Assembly: GCA_963525745.1 (NCBI GenBank)
Contig: CAURMH010000021.1
Coordinates: 1 to 25,374 of the forward strand
DNA from: CAURMH01 sp963525745
GTDB taxonomy: Bacteria; Pseudomonadota; Gammaproteobacteria; Enterobacterales; Pasteurellaceae
DNA: 25,374 nucleotides
Reading direction: 5' to 3'
Below are positions 7,774 through 15,564 of the stretch, piece by piece. A model generated the notes under the pieces. That model was not told the origin of the DNA and did no database searches. It worked only from the letters and a program-made list of their open reading frames with translations. Each line of letters begins with the position of its first letter. Positions within the stretch are counted from its first letter, which is position 1. The position numbers were made by a program, and so were the translations under genes.

Positions 7774-8709
7774 TTACGACTTTAATGTTAAACGCGCCTT
7801 TAACTCCGCCGCGCTCTCTACGGTTTTGATTTGTTCAAATAACAGCTTAGCTTCAATATATTCTTGCTTTAAATAATTTAACCACTGCTTAATTCGAGCG
7901 ACGTGATAAAAACCGGAATCATGGAAATTTTCTATTTCGGCGTATTTTTGTAGGATCTTTTGAATCTCCGTCCAAGGCATTTTCTCGGCATTCTGTTTGA
8001 GTACGCGGCTTAAATTCGGGATATTGAGCGCGCCGCGACCGACCATTAAATCGTTGCAACCCGTTTGTTTTAAACAATCCTGCCCGTCTTGCCATCGCCA
8101 AATTTCGCCATTGGCGATAACGGGAATGGATAAACGCTCACGAATTTCGCCGATTTTCGGCCAATTAATGCGATCGGCACGATAGCCGTCCGTTTTCGTT
8201 CGCCCATGCACGGTGATTTCTGTGGCGCCGCCTTGTTGTACCGCATCGGCGATTTCAAAGGCTTGCGAAATATCGTCCCAACCTAACCGCACTTTGACAC
8301 TAACGGACTGCGTTTTCGGCACCGCATTGCGCAACGCACGGACGGCGCGATAAATCAATTCGGGTTGTTTCAATAACGCCGCACCGCCGTTGCTGCCGTT
8401 GACGGTTTTCGACGGGCAACCGCAGTTTAAATCAATGCCGTGCGAACCGAGTTCAATGGCGCGGTTCGCATTCTCTGCAAGACATTCAGGATGTTGTCCC
8501 AGTAATTGGACGCGCACCGGCGTGCCGGAAGGGGTGAAGCCCTGATTTTTGAGTTCAGGGCATAAGCGATAAAACACTTTTTCGGGGAGAAGTTGATCGA
8601 CCACGCGGACAAATTCCGTAATGCATAAATCGTAGTCGTTCACTTCGGTGAGAAGTTGGCGCACAAAAGGATCAAGCACGCCCTGCATCGGCGCAAGCAG
8701 CACGCGCAC
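7774..8709 (-). CDS. dusC: tRNA-dihydrouridine(16) synthase DusC
   Basis: Flavin enzyme that reduces uridine 16 in the D-loop of tRNAs. The start is a GTG at 8709, since the protein aligns from MRVLLAPMQGV, the family's usual N-terminus. At 311 residues it is full length. Seen are the FMN-barrel start LLAPMQGVLD, DLNCGCPS with catalytic Cys98, and VNGSNGGAALL. The residues FVRVVDQLLP fit DusC better than DusA or DusB. It sits three bases behind the djlA stop, so the two are very likely co-transcribed with translational coupling. It carries a uptake sequence near 8286. Confidence 0.92.
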   Translation of the reverse strand: MRVLLAPMQGVLDPFVRQLLTEVNDYDLCITEFVRVVDQLLPEKVFYRLCPELKNQGFTPSGTPVRVQLLGQHPECLAENANRAIELGSHGIDLNCGCPSKTVNGSNGGAALLKQPELIYRAVRALRNAVPKTQSVSVKVRLGWDDISQAFEIADAVQQGGATEITVHGRTKTDGYRADRINWPKIGEIRERLSIPVIANGEIWRWQDGQDCLKQTGCNDLMVGRGALNIPNLSRVLKQNAEKMPWTEIQKILQKYAEIENFHDSGFYHVARIKQWLNYLKQEYIEAKLLFEQIKTVESAAELKARLTLKS

Positions 8710-8712
8710 GGC

Positions 8713-9579
8713 TTATTTCCAGCCTTTCGCTTTACAAATTAAATCGTAAGCCGCTTGAATTTGTTGTGCTTTTTCTTTCGCCATTTCCATCATTTCCGGC
8801 GGCAGGCCTTTCGCCACCAATTTGTCCGGATGATGTTCGTTCATTAAGCGACGATACGCGCGTTTCACGGTTTGTTGGTCGTCGGCATCGCTCACGCCTA
8901 AAACCTTGTACGCGTCGTTTAAGGTCGGGCCGGAAGATTGTTGATAGTCGCTGCTTTGTTGATATTCATAACCGCCGCGTTGTTGGTATGCGCCTTGCTG
9001 ATATTGCCGGTAGAAACCGCCTTGCGTAAACGCCCGCGCGGCCATTTCCATGGCGATCATTTGCTCGAATTGCATACGCGATAAGCCCAATTCTTCGGCA
9101 ATCACATAAAGGACTTCTTTTTCACCTTCGTGTAACTGTGAATCGGCAAACGCCGCCTGCACTTGCACATGCAAGAACATCCGCAATAAGTCGGCACGCT
9201 GTCCGCAACCGATACGAAATTCGCGAATCACCTGACGAATTGGGAAATCCGCTTCTTTGCCGCGACGGAATGCTTCTTGCGCCAGTTTGCGGCCGGCATC
9301 GTCCAGTTTCATTTGCGCCATTAATTGATTGGCAAGCTGAATGTCTTCTTCCGTCACGCGCCCTTTGGATTTGCTCAAATGCCCTAACACCGCGAAAGTG
9401 GTTTGCATAAACAAATCCTGACGGGTCGTTTTGCGTTTAAAGAAGCTGGAATTGACGGCACCCAGTTCGTACAGCTTTTTATCCGCAATGGAGCCCAAAA
9501 TTAGCCCGGCGATGGCGCCGAAAAAGCCGCCTATTTTCCAACCGATAAATACGCCTAAAATTTTTCCGATAAAATTCAT
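8713..9579 (-). CDS. djlA: Membrane-anchored DnaJ-like co-chaperone DjlA
   Basis: Type III J-domain protein that works with DnaK at the inner membrane. The order fits the family. A glycine-rich membrane segment (about residues 5-32, with GWKIGGFFGAIAGLILG) may mediate dimerisation. A TerB-like helical domain covers about 45-190. A Gln/Tyr/Gly-rich linker follows (about 190-215, with repeated YQQSS and QQGAYQQ). A C-terminal J domain (about 222-288) has HPD at 250-252, the motif that stimulates DnaK ATPase. 288 residues is a usual length. ATG 9579 is preceded on the minus strand by GAGGAAAG. A degenerate uptake sequence lies just upstream (about 9594-9602). Confidence 0.93.
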   Translation of the reverse strand: MNFIGKILGVFIGWKIGGFFGAIAGLILGSIADKKLYELGAVNSSFFKRKTTRQDLFMQTTFAVLGHLSKSKGRVTEEDIQLANQLMAQMKLDDAGRKLAQEAFRRGKEADFPIRQVIREFRIGCGQRADLLRMFLHVQVQAAFADSQLHEGEKEVLYVIAEELGLSRMQFEQMIAMEMAARAFTQGGFYRQYQQGAYQQRGGYEYQQSSDYQQSSGPTLNDAYKVLGVSDADDQQTVKRAYRRLMNEHHPDKLVAKGLPPEMMEMAKEKAQQIQAAYDLICKAKGWK

Positions 9580-9682
9580 TCTTTCCTCAATTTAAAGTGC
9601 AGTTAAAAATCCAATCGTTTTTAAAGCCCGCTTGCAATAACAAGATTTGTTTATAATGGCGTCCAAAATCTATTTCTCAAGT

Positions 9683-10324
9683 TTATACGCCGAATTCAGC
9701 GCGATAGGCACGCATTGCCGGAAGATGCGCGGTATATCGTGGATCTTGTTCGATAAACTGCATTAAATCATCTAAATCAATAATCGACAATACGCGGCAT
9801 TGATAATCGCGTTCCACTTCCTGAATCGCCGAAAGTTCGCCTTTGCCGCGCTCTTTACGGTTTAACGCAATCAACACGGCAGCTAGTTCGGCATTGTTCG
9901 CGTCGATTAATTCCATGGATTCGCGAATCGCCGTACCGGCCGTGATAACATCGTCCACCAATAAAATTTTGCCTTGTAACGGGCTACCGATTAAATTGCC
10001 GCCTTCGCCGTGATCTTTGGTTTCTTTACGGTTAAAGCAAACCGGTTTATCCACGCCGTAGCGGTTAAATAATGCCACGGAAACCGTGGTGCCGATGGGA
10101 ATGCCTTTGTAAGCCGGCCCAAAGACCACGTCAAACAGCACCGCATTGGAGGCAATGGCGGCGGCATAAAATTCGCCCAAGCGGGCTAAGTCCGCACCGG
10201 TATTAAATAAGCCCGCATTGAAAAAATACGGGCTTTTACGACCGGATTTCAAGGTGAATTCGCCGAATTTCAACACATTTCGGTTCAAAGCGAATTCAAT
10301 AAAATCGCGTTTATATTGTTCCAT
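9683..10324 (-). CDS. pyrE: Orotate phosphoribosyltransferase
   Basis: Joins orotate to PRPP, giving orotidine 5'-phosphate, in pyrimidine synthesis. 213 residues, the E. coli length. The PRPP-binding motif LLVDDVITAGTA is at 121-132. The flexible catalytic loop RKETKDHGEGG (99-109) contains Lys103, and SGRKSPYFF lies near residue 27. The start is nine bases behind the rph stop, reproducing the rph-pyrE operon of enterobacteria. No clear U-rich attenuator hairpin is visible between the two genes, unlike the E. coli arrangement. Confidence 0.96.
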   Translation of the reverse strand: MEQYKRDFIEFALNRNVLKFGEFTLKSGRKSPYFFNAGLFNTGADLARLGEFYAAAIASNAVLFDVVFGPAYKGIPIGTTVSVALFNRYGVDKPVCFNRKETKDHGEGGNLIGSPLQGKILLVDDVITAGTAIRESMELIDANNAELAAVLIALNRKERGKGELSAIQEVERDYQCRVLSIIDLDDLMQFIEQDPRYTAHLPAMRAYRAEFGV

Positions 10325-10333
10325 TTTTAATCC

Positions 10334-11050
10334 TTATAAACCCAGTGCTTCGCGTTGTGCGGCAAAAATCTGTTCGCAGCCTTGTTTGGCTAAATCTAAT
10401 AAAGTCAGTAATTCTTCATGGCTGAACGGCTCACCTTCCGCCGTGCCTTGTACTTCAATCATGCGGCCGTCTTCCATCATGACAACGTTCATATCGGTTT
10501 CTGCGGCAGAATCTTCCTCATATTCCAAATCGCACACCGCTTCGCCATTAACAATGCCGACCGAAACCGCCGAAACCAAACCTTTAATTGGATTGGTTTT
10601 AAGCGTACCGTCAGCGATTAAAGCATGAATCGCATCGTACAACGCTACCGCCGCACCGGTAATGGATGCGGTGCGCGTACCACCATCCGCTTGAATCACG
10701 TCACAATCTAAGGTAATTGCGCGTTCGCCGAGTGCTTGCAAATCCACCATTGCGCGTAAAGAGCGGGCGATTAAGCGCTGAATTTCCATGGTGCGCCCGC
10801 CTTGTTTGCCTTTTGCCGCTTCGCGTTGCATTCGGCTGTGGGTCGAACGCGGTAACATGCCGTATTCCGCTGTCACCCAGCCTTGTCCTTGACCTTTTAA
10901 GAAACGTGGAACCGTATCTTCCACCGTTGCGGTGCAAAGCACTTTAGTATCGCCGAATTCCACTAATACCGAGCCTTCGGCGTGTTTGGTGTAATTACGG
11001 GTAATTTTGATCGAACGCGGTTGGTTATTTTCTCGATTATTCGGGCGCAT
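10334..11050 (-). CDS. rph: Ribonuclease PH
   Basis: Phosphate-dependent 3'-5' exoribonuclease that trims tRNA 3' ends. Two in-frame ATGs exist: the one at 11056 touches the AGGA ribosome site, while the one at 11050 is six bases from it and gives MRPNNRENNQ, the family's usual start, and 238 residues as in E. coli; 11050 is therefore chosen. Family signatures are HAEGSVLVEFGDTKVLCTA, FLKGQGQGWVTAEYGMLP, DGGTRTASITGA, and AETDMNVVM. Many E. coli K-12 strains carry a frameshifted rph, but this copy is intact. It heads the rph-pyrE pair. Confidence 0.96.
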   Translation of the reverse strand: MRPNNRENNQPRSIKITRNYTKHAEGSVLVEFGDTKVLCTATVEDTVPRFLKGQGQGWVTAEYGMLPRSTHSRMQREAAKGKQGGRTMEIQRLIARSLRAMVDLQALGERAITLDCDVIQADGGTRTASITGAAVALYDAIHALIADGTLKTNPIKGLVSAVSVGIVNGEAVCDLEYEEDSAAETDMNVVMMEDGRMIEVQGTAEGEPFSHEELLTLLDLAKQGCEQIFAAQREALGL

Positions 11051-11071
11051 AAACATTCCTATGGTTAATAA

Positions 11072-11098
11072 AAAAGCGCGCTATTTTAGCACGCTTTT
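11072..11098 (-). terminator. Terminator of the SulP transporter gene
   Basis: On the minus strand the 10-bp stem AAAAGCGTGC / GCGCGCTTTT (one G-U pair) surrounds a 7-base loop and ends in a T run. It lies directly after the stop of the transporter gene at 11106 and before the rph start, so it separates the two transcription units. Confidence 0.75.
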
Positions 11099-11105
11099 AT
11101 TTTCG

Positions 11106-12848
11106 TTACGGATTTGATTGTTCGAAAGCACGAATTTTGTTAAAGGTTTCGTTTAAATCCGCGGAAAAATTAATTTTTTGCAATTCCGGTGTTGAATTTG
11201 ATTTCACCAACATGCGTAGCGGCTGGAATTGCATATTGCACATATAAAGTTGCTGATGCGGCAACATATGTTGCACAAACCGCGTTAACGCGTGAATGCC
11301 GCCTGTATCTAACACGGTCACCGCATCGCATTGTAATACGATATGTTTAATTTCATGATCCGTATGTACGGTTTTGTCGTGCAAATCAGCGAACAATTTA
11401 TCTGCTGCGGCGAAGAATAACGGACCGCTAATGCGATAGACCAATACATCACTCAAATCCTCCGGCGCATTATGTTCAATGGCTTTGGTCATTTCGGCAA
11501 TGGTGCGAATAAACAATAAACTCGCTAATAATACGCCGACGCTAATGGCGATAACCATATCGAATAACACGGTTAAAATTAAGCAAGTGAACAACACCGC
11601 CATTTCATTTTTACCAGAACGACGGGCAAGACGAATAATTTCCGGCACATTCGCCATATTCCATGCCACCATTAATAACAACGCGGCCATTGAAGAAAGC
11701 GGCAAATAAGAAAGTGCTTGGGCAAATAACATTAACGCAAACAACACGAGAAGTGCATGCACTACGCTGGCAATCGGCGATACTGCACCGGATTTCACAT
11801 TTGCCGCCGAGCGGGCGATTGCCGCTGTCGCGGTAATCCCGCCAAAGAACGGCGACACGATATTCCCCAAACCTTGTGCGAGTAATTCGTCATTGGAATG
11901 GTGTTTGGTGTCCGTCATATTATCTAAAACAACGGCGCACAATAACGATTCAATTGCGCCAAGCACCGCCATTGAAAATGCAGCCGGCAATAAGGCTTGC
12001 AAGCTAGAAAAATTCCATTGCACCAGTTCGCCTTGCGCATTTGGAATGTTCCACGGCAATGCGAAATCCGGCAGTACGTTCGGAATACCGTTGCCGATTG
12101 AGCCGTCCGGCAACGTATATTGGAATGCGGTGCCAATTGTTGCTACGTCAAAGCCGAAATATTTCAATGTCAGCGCCAATAACGTACCGATAATTACTGC
12201 CGGCAAATGCCCCGGAATTGATAGGCGTAACTTGTGCCATTGGGTTAAAACCAGCAAAGTGACCACGCCTACCGCCGTATCCGCCCAGTTAATCGTCGGA
12301 AGCGCGCTCAAAATCGCGTGAATTTTTTCAGGATAATGCGCCGGCATTTGAGGAATGGTTAGACCAAGGAAATCCTTAATCTGTAAGGTGCCGATGGTAA
12401 TCCCAATCCCACAGGTAAAGCCTAAGGTGACAGGCAGCGGAATATATTCAATCAAGCGTCCGAGGCGAAATAACGCCATCAAAATTAGAATTACGCCCGA
12501 TAACAAGGTCGCCATTAACAAGCCGCTTAAGCCGAATTGTTGAGTGACCGGATAAAGAATGACCACAAAAGCGGCGGTTGGTCCGGAAATATTAAAACGC
12601 GAGCCACCGGTCAGGGCGATCACAATCCCGGCGATAATTGCGGTGTAAAGCCCGTGTTGAGGGGGGACGCCACTAGCGATAGCCAGCGCCATGGAAAGCG
12701 GAATGGCGATTACGCCGACGGTTAATCCCGCCACGATATCTCGCATCAAAGATTTTTTCGTATAACCGGCGCGAAATGCATCTTTCAATGCACTGAAAGG
12801 TTTCACCGCTAAAAAGACATTTTTTGAAAAAAGAGACTTAAGATACAT
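11106..12848 (-). CDS. dauA: SulP-family transporter, DauA-like (C4-dicarboxylate uptake)
   Basis: Inner-membrane secondary transporter of 580 residues. The N-terminal transmembrane domain (about residues 35-440) begins DIVAGLTVGVIAIPLSMALA and contains GGSRFNISGPTAAFVVIL and YIPLPVTLGFTCGIGITIG. The segment TKHHSNDELLAQGLGNI, then SPFFGGITATAAIARSA, is characteristic of E. coli DauA (YchM), an aerobic succinate and dicarboxylate transporter, rather than sulfate SulPs. A C-terminal STAS domain spans about 460-575 (VLDTGGIHAL). In E. coli this domain links DauA to lipid synthesis through acyl carrier protein. Substrate is inferred from family resemblance only. The first in-frame ATG gives an N-terminus slightly longer than E. 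coli's. Confidence 0.88.
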   Translation of the reverse strand: MYLKSLFSKNVFLAVKPFSALKDAFRAGYTKKSLMRDIVAGLTVGVIAIPLSMALAIASGVPPQHGLYTAIIAGIVIALTGGSRFNISGPTAAFVVILYPVTQQFGLSGLLMATLLSGVILILMALFRLGRLIEYIPLPVTLGFTCGIGITIGTLQIKDFLGLTIPQMPAHYPEKIHAILSALPTINWADTAVGVVTLLVLTQWHKLRLSIPGHLPAVIIGTLLALTLKYFGFDVATIGTAFQYTLPDGSIGNGIPNVLPDFALPWNIPNAQGELVQWNFSSLQALLPAAFSMAVLGAIESLLCAVVLDNMTDTKHHSNDELLAQGLGNIVSPFFGGITATAAIARSAANVKSGAVSPIASVVHALLVLFALMLFAQALSYLPLSSMAALLLMVAWNMANVPEIIRLARRSGKNEMAVLFTCLILTVLFDMVIAISVGVLLASLLFIRTIAEMTKAIEHNAPEDLSDVLVYRISGPLFFAAADKLFADLHDKTVHTDHEIKHIVLQCDAVTVLDTGGIHALTRFVQHMLPHQQLYMCNMQFQPLRMLVKSNSTPELQKINFSADLNETFNKIRAFEQSNP

Positions 12849-12929
12849 AAAAAACCGACAAAATAAATATAAAAGAGCCGTTATTTTAGCGAAAATTTAA
12901 AAAGATTTTTATGTTCTAGCGCAAAAAAC

Positions 12930-12958
12930 TTGACTAAACCCAAACAAATCTTTATAGT
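12930..12958 (+). promoter_or_regulatory. Sigma-70 promoter of tRNA-Ser
   Basis: TTGACT at 12930-12935 and TATAGT at 12953-12958 are spaced by the ideal 17 bases. Transcription would start near 12965, about 10 bases before the mature tRNA, behind a GC-rich discriminator typical of stable RNA promoters. Confidence 0.8.
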
Positions 12959-12975
12959 TTGCGCCACCTCAACAC

Positions 12976-13065
12976 GGTGAGATGTCCGAGTGGTTGAAGG
13001 AGCACGCCTGGAAAGCGTGTATGTGGGAAACTGCATCGAGGGTTCGAATCCCTCTCTCACCGCCA
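12976..13065 (+). tRNA. tRNA-Ser(GGA)
   Basis: A 90-base class II tRNA with encoded CCA. Acceptor stem GGTGAG (12976-12981) pairs with CTCACC (13056-13061). The discriminator G is at 13062 and CCA at 13063-13065. The anticodon stem CACGC/GCGTG encloses loop CTGGAAA with anticodon GGA at 13010-13012, reading UCC and UCU. The long variable arm and GGTTCGAATCC T-arm fit serine. Its 3' end abuts the integrase-bearing element and is the likely attachment site. Confidence 0.97.
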
Positions 13066-13263
13066 CGTAGCTTGTCAAGTAACGTCTATTCTGTCTAAAA
13101 ATAACGTAAAAACAATACCTTAATGATTTCCCTTTTGTTATTTTCGTTTGTTTATGTTTGTCTTTGTTATCGTTTTTAACTCCCTATATAACTCCCTCAC
13201 TCTTTGGGCGTTTTTTGAGGGAGTTAAAACGGTTTAATTTTAATCAAAACGAAGGCTTTCATT
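13066..13263 (+). other. Left-end region of the integrated element, between tRNA-Ser and integrase
   Basis: About 200 non-coding bases. It contains a close direct repeat AACTCCCT (about 13179-13186 and 13190-13197) and, overlapping the second copy, an inverted repeat AACTCCCTCA (13190-13199) with TGAGGGAGTT (13216-13225) around a 16-base spacer. There is no T run after it, so it is unlikely to be a terminator. The position between att site and integrase suggests an integrase or AlpA binding site, which is inference. Confidence 0.45.
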
Positions 13264-14472
13264 ATGAAAATGGTTAAACCACTCACCGAAACCACCTTAA
13301 GCTCACTCAAACCACAATCAAAGGAATACATAAAATCCGATGGTAACGGGCTTTATATCCGTATCAAGCCGAATAAAACCAAGTTTTAGTATTTCTCTTA
13401 TAAATTTGCTGGCAAGGAAAAGAAAATGAGTTTATGGGCATACCCTGATCTTTCTTTGAATTTTGCTCGAGAAATTGCGCAAGAATACCGGGGCTTAATT
13501 TTGCGTAATATTGACCCGGCGGCCTATCGACAATCGTTGAATAATCCCGTTGAAGAAAAGAAAGTTACTTTTTCGGAAATGGCGACGATGTGGCGAGATA
13601 AACGTTTAAAGCTGGGTAAACTCAAGGCGCAAACTGTAAATAAAGCGTTCCGCCGCGTGGAGTTGCATTTATTCCCTAAAATTGCAGATTTACCGATTGA
13701 GGAAGCAAACTATAAAACCTTAGCACTGGCACTTTCTCCCCTTAAAAACTCGAATACGCTTTATAAAATCAATATTGCAATCAATCAGATTTTTAGAATG
13801 GCAGAAGATGAAGATTTGATCGTGAAAAATCCATTTAGAAAAATCCATGATGAATTTACTTATGTGGAAACGAAGAACCACCCGACACTTGCGCCGGAAG
13901 ATTTGCCCCGTTTATTCAGAGTGCTACAAGGCGCTGATTTGAAGAAACCGACGGCACTTTTAATCGAATGGCAGCTATTGAGTATTTTGCGCAGTTCTGA
14001 AGCGGTTAGTATTGAATGGGCGGATATTGACTGGGAAGCAAAGGCCCTACATATTCCGGCAGAACGGATGAAAGGCGGAAAACGTCCACATAGTGTACCG
14101 CTTTCTAGTCAGGCGTTGCGTGTACTGGAGCAAATGCGCCGTTATACCGGTAATAGGAAATATGTATTTTGCTCACGCGTTGCGCCTTTCAATAAACCTA
14201 TGAATAGCGGGGCGGCAAATGTAGCCTTGAAGCGTATGGGCTTTAAAGATTTATTGGTTGCGCACGGTTTGCGCAGTATCGCAAGCACTTATTTGCATGA
14301 ATTAGACCGTTTTTCATCCGAAGCGATTGAATTATGCCTTTCTCACGAAAATAGGGGAACAGTGCGTAAAGCATACGATAAATCAAAGAAATGGAAATCT
14401 CGCCAAGTGATTATGCAAACGTGGGGCGATTATGTAGAGACGTGTAAACTTGAAGCTATGAAAGCAGAATAA
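13264..14472 (+). pseudogene. P4-type tyrosine integrase, interrupted by one amber codon
   Basis: One continuous frame of 402 codons starts at ATG 13264 and is broken only by TAG at 13387-13389 (codon 42), where the context KTKF-stop-YFSYKFAGKEKKMSLW expects tryptophan (TGG to TAG). The N-terminal arm-binding domain (SDGNGLYIRIKPNKTKF) is the type found in P4-like integrases. The core-binding domain covers about residues 95-200. The catalytic set is present: Arg243 (LRSSE), His334 and Arg337 (HGLRS), His361 (LSHENRG) and nucleophile Tyr371 (KAYDKS). Restart at Met55 (13426) would give a 348-residue protein without most of the arm domain, which probably would not recombine. The location just behind tRNA-Ser(GGA) fits a tRNA-integrating element. 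Readthrough is possible but unproven. Confidence 0.85.
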
Positions 14473-14478
14473 ACCAAC

Positions 14479-14505
14479 AAGGGCGGGGCAACCGCCCTTT
14501 ATTCT
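14479..14505. terminator. Hairpin between the convergent integrase and small-protein genes
   Basis: The stem AAGGGCGG (14479-14486) with CCGCCCTT (14492-14499) has a 5-base loop and is followed by a T-rich tail on the plus strand. It lies seven bases after the integrase stop and overlaps the stop of the opposing small gene, so it could end both transcripts. Confidence 0.7.
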
Positions 14506-14756
14506 TCCTCGCATTCATCTTCACACTCTTCATTATAATAGACTGGCTCTTTATAACTTTCTTTCTGTTGGTTTTTCGCCTTTTGCTCTTCTTTCTTGTC
14601 TTTGTGATGGGTATAGACTTTATAGATAATATAAGAAGCGACGGCTGTTTTAATTATACCGCTACCGTCGTTTTTCTTTTCTTTCGCCATGATTGAAGAT
14701 GGTGCACCGATGGCAATTGCCACGGCAAGGGCAAAAGAGAACACGTGTTCAATCAT
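14499..14756 (-). CDS. Small protein with hydrophobic N-terminus and acidic, Cys-containing tail; function unknown
   Basis: Not recognised. The start is taken at ATG 14756 (85 residues), preceded on the minus strand by AAGG at a good distance; a TTG two codons upstream is the alternative. The first 23 residues contain a hydrophobic stretch (FALAVAIAIGAP) followed by SSIMA-KEKK, which could be a signal peptide or membrane anchor, though the usual positive charge before it is lacking. A second mildly hydrophobic stretch (IIKTAVASYIIYKVY) follows, then a Lys/Glu/Gln-rich segment and a very acidic end with two cysteines (EECEDECEEE). It is the only minus-strand gene in the element and one of the few without visible damage. 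It might be a lysogenically expressed cargo protein; that is inference from orientation. Confidence 0.5.
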   Translation of the reverse strand: MIEHVFSFALAVAIAIGAPSSIMAKEKKNDGSGIIKTAVASYIIYKVYTHHKDKKEEQKAKNQQKESYKEPVYYNEECEDECEEE

Positions 14757-14762
14757 CGGCAA

Positions 14763-15253
14763 AGCCTTGTTATTACTGGATTCTTCTTGAGTTTATTATA
14801 TCAAAAACACAAGTCGCACAATACCTAAAAGCCTATTTTCCCTATGATTTTTTCTATTATTTTCGCTTATGAAAAATCGCAACCCTCGCACGCCCGCGCG
14901 CTTTTACTTGATACCTCATTTTTAACGCAAGCCTCGGCAAGCCCTCACCCATACTCAATACCGATTTTCTTGATATTTTTAAAGCACAATTATTAACGCA
15001 AACCAACGCAGAAAAACGCAAATTTTACGCGTAAAAATGCCAATTTTTGATAATTCACGCGGCATAAAATCGGACAGTTCACGCTATCTTTTAAAAAGTG
15101 TGGTCAAAATCGCCCTTATTTTTCCGCCTATTTTGTGAAAACCATTTCCACAATCTCAACCGAATGCACGCCAACCGCCTTTTATTTATGATTTTCAACG
15201 TTCCAAGCGTAACGGCTGGATTCGACAAGTAATAAAATTTTTAAGGCGACAAA
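14763..15253 (+). other. Non-coding control region before the AlpA-type gene
   Basis: About 490 bases without a convincing gene. It holds a run of helically phased AACGCA repeats (listed separately), a 14-bp perfect palindrome TTTTACGCGTAAAA at 15023-15036, two TTCACGC sites (about 15054 and 15078) and a degenerate uptake sequence (AAGTGTGGTC near 15098). As the only large gap between the element's divergent small gene and its rightward genes, it should contain promoters and possibly the replication origin; no clear -35/-10 pair stood out. Confidence 0.5.
14991..15040. repeat. AACGCA repeats phased at exactly 10 bp
   Basis: The hexamer AACGCA ends at 15000, 15010 and 15020, each exactly one helical turn after the last, followed in the same phase by TTACGC (ending 15030) in the palindrome and the weaker AAATGC (ending 15040). 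A further AACGCAA is at 14924-14930. Such phasing places each copy on the same face of the DNA and suggests cooperative protein binding, either regulator or replication initiator. Confidence 0.6.
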
Positions 15254-15562
15254 ATGCAAGCAACCGAACAGACAAATCCCCGTTTTAGCCTTCTCACTCG
15301 TTCGCTTATGCAGTCGCGTTTATATGTAATAGGGCAACTTATGGCAAACGAAAAACCAAACGACCGATTTTTAAGAATTGATGAAGTGATTCAAATGACA
15401 GGGCTTTCACGCTCAACAATCTATGGCTATTCCAAATGCGGACGATTTCCCGAAGCAGTCGATTTGGGTGGGAATAAAAAGGCATGGATTGAAAGCGAAG
15501 TAAAGCAATGGATGAATGACCGAATCGAAAAACGCAATAACAAAGCAAAAACAGGTAACTAA
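15254..15562 (+). CDS. AlpA-family regulator (excisionase-like HTH protein)
   Basis: Small DNA-binding protein of the AlpA type, widespread in P4-like satellites and integrative elements, where it activates integrase or excision genes. The core is RFLRIDEVIQMTG, LSRSTIYGYSKCGRFPE, then KKAWIESEVKQWM, the winged-HTH pattern of this family. The ATG at 15254 is preceded by AAGG at a suitable spacing and yields 102 residues; the in-frame ATG at 15341 (MANEKPND) yields 73 residues, the more usual AlpA length, and is a serious alternative start. The frame is intact. The next gene begins two bases after its stop, so the genes form a rightward operon. Confidence 0.8.
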   Translation: MQATEQTNPRFSLLTRSLMQSRLYVIGQLMANEKPNDRFLRIDEVIQMTGLSRSTIYGYSKCGRFPEAVDLGGNKKAWIESEVKQWMNDRIEKRNNKAKTGN

Positions 15563-15564
15563 AT

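Noticed and set aside
8766..9410. Long plus-strand frames opposite djlA
   Set aside because: They are antisense shadows of a clearly conserved gene, rich in Arg and Ser, with no family resemblance.
11893..12321. 142-codon plus-strand frame opposite the SulP transporter gene
   Set aside because: It is the complement of conserved transmembrane coding sequence and shows no independent signals.
12881..13078. Minus-strand frame across tRNA-Ser
   Set aside because: It reads through the complement of the tRNA, a frequent spurious call (VREGFEPS-type peptide).
13190..13225. Inverted repeat between tRNA-Ser and integrase as a terminator
   Set aside because: No T run follows the stem on either strand; more likely a protein-binding site.
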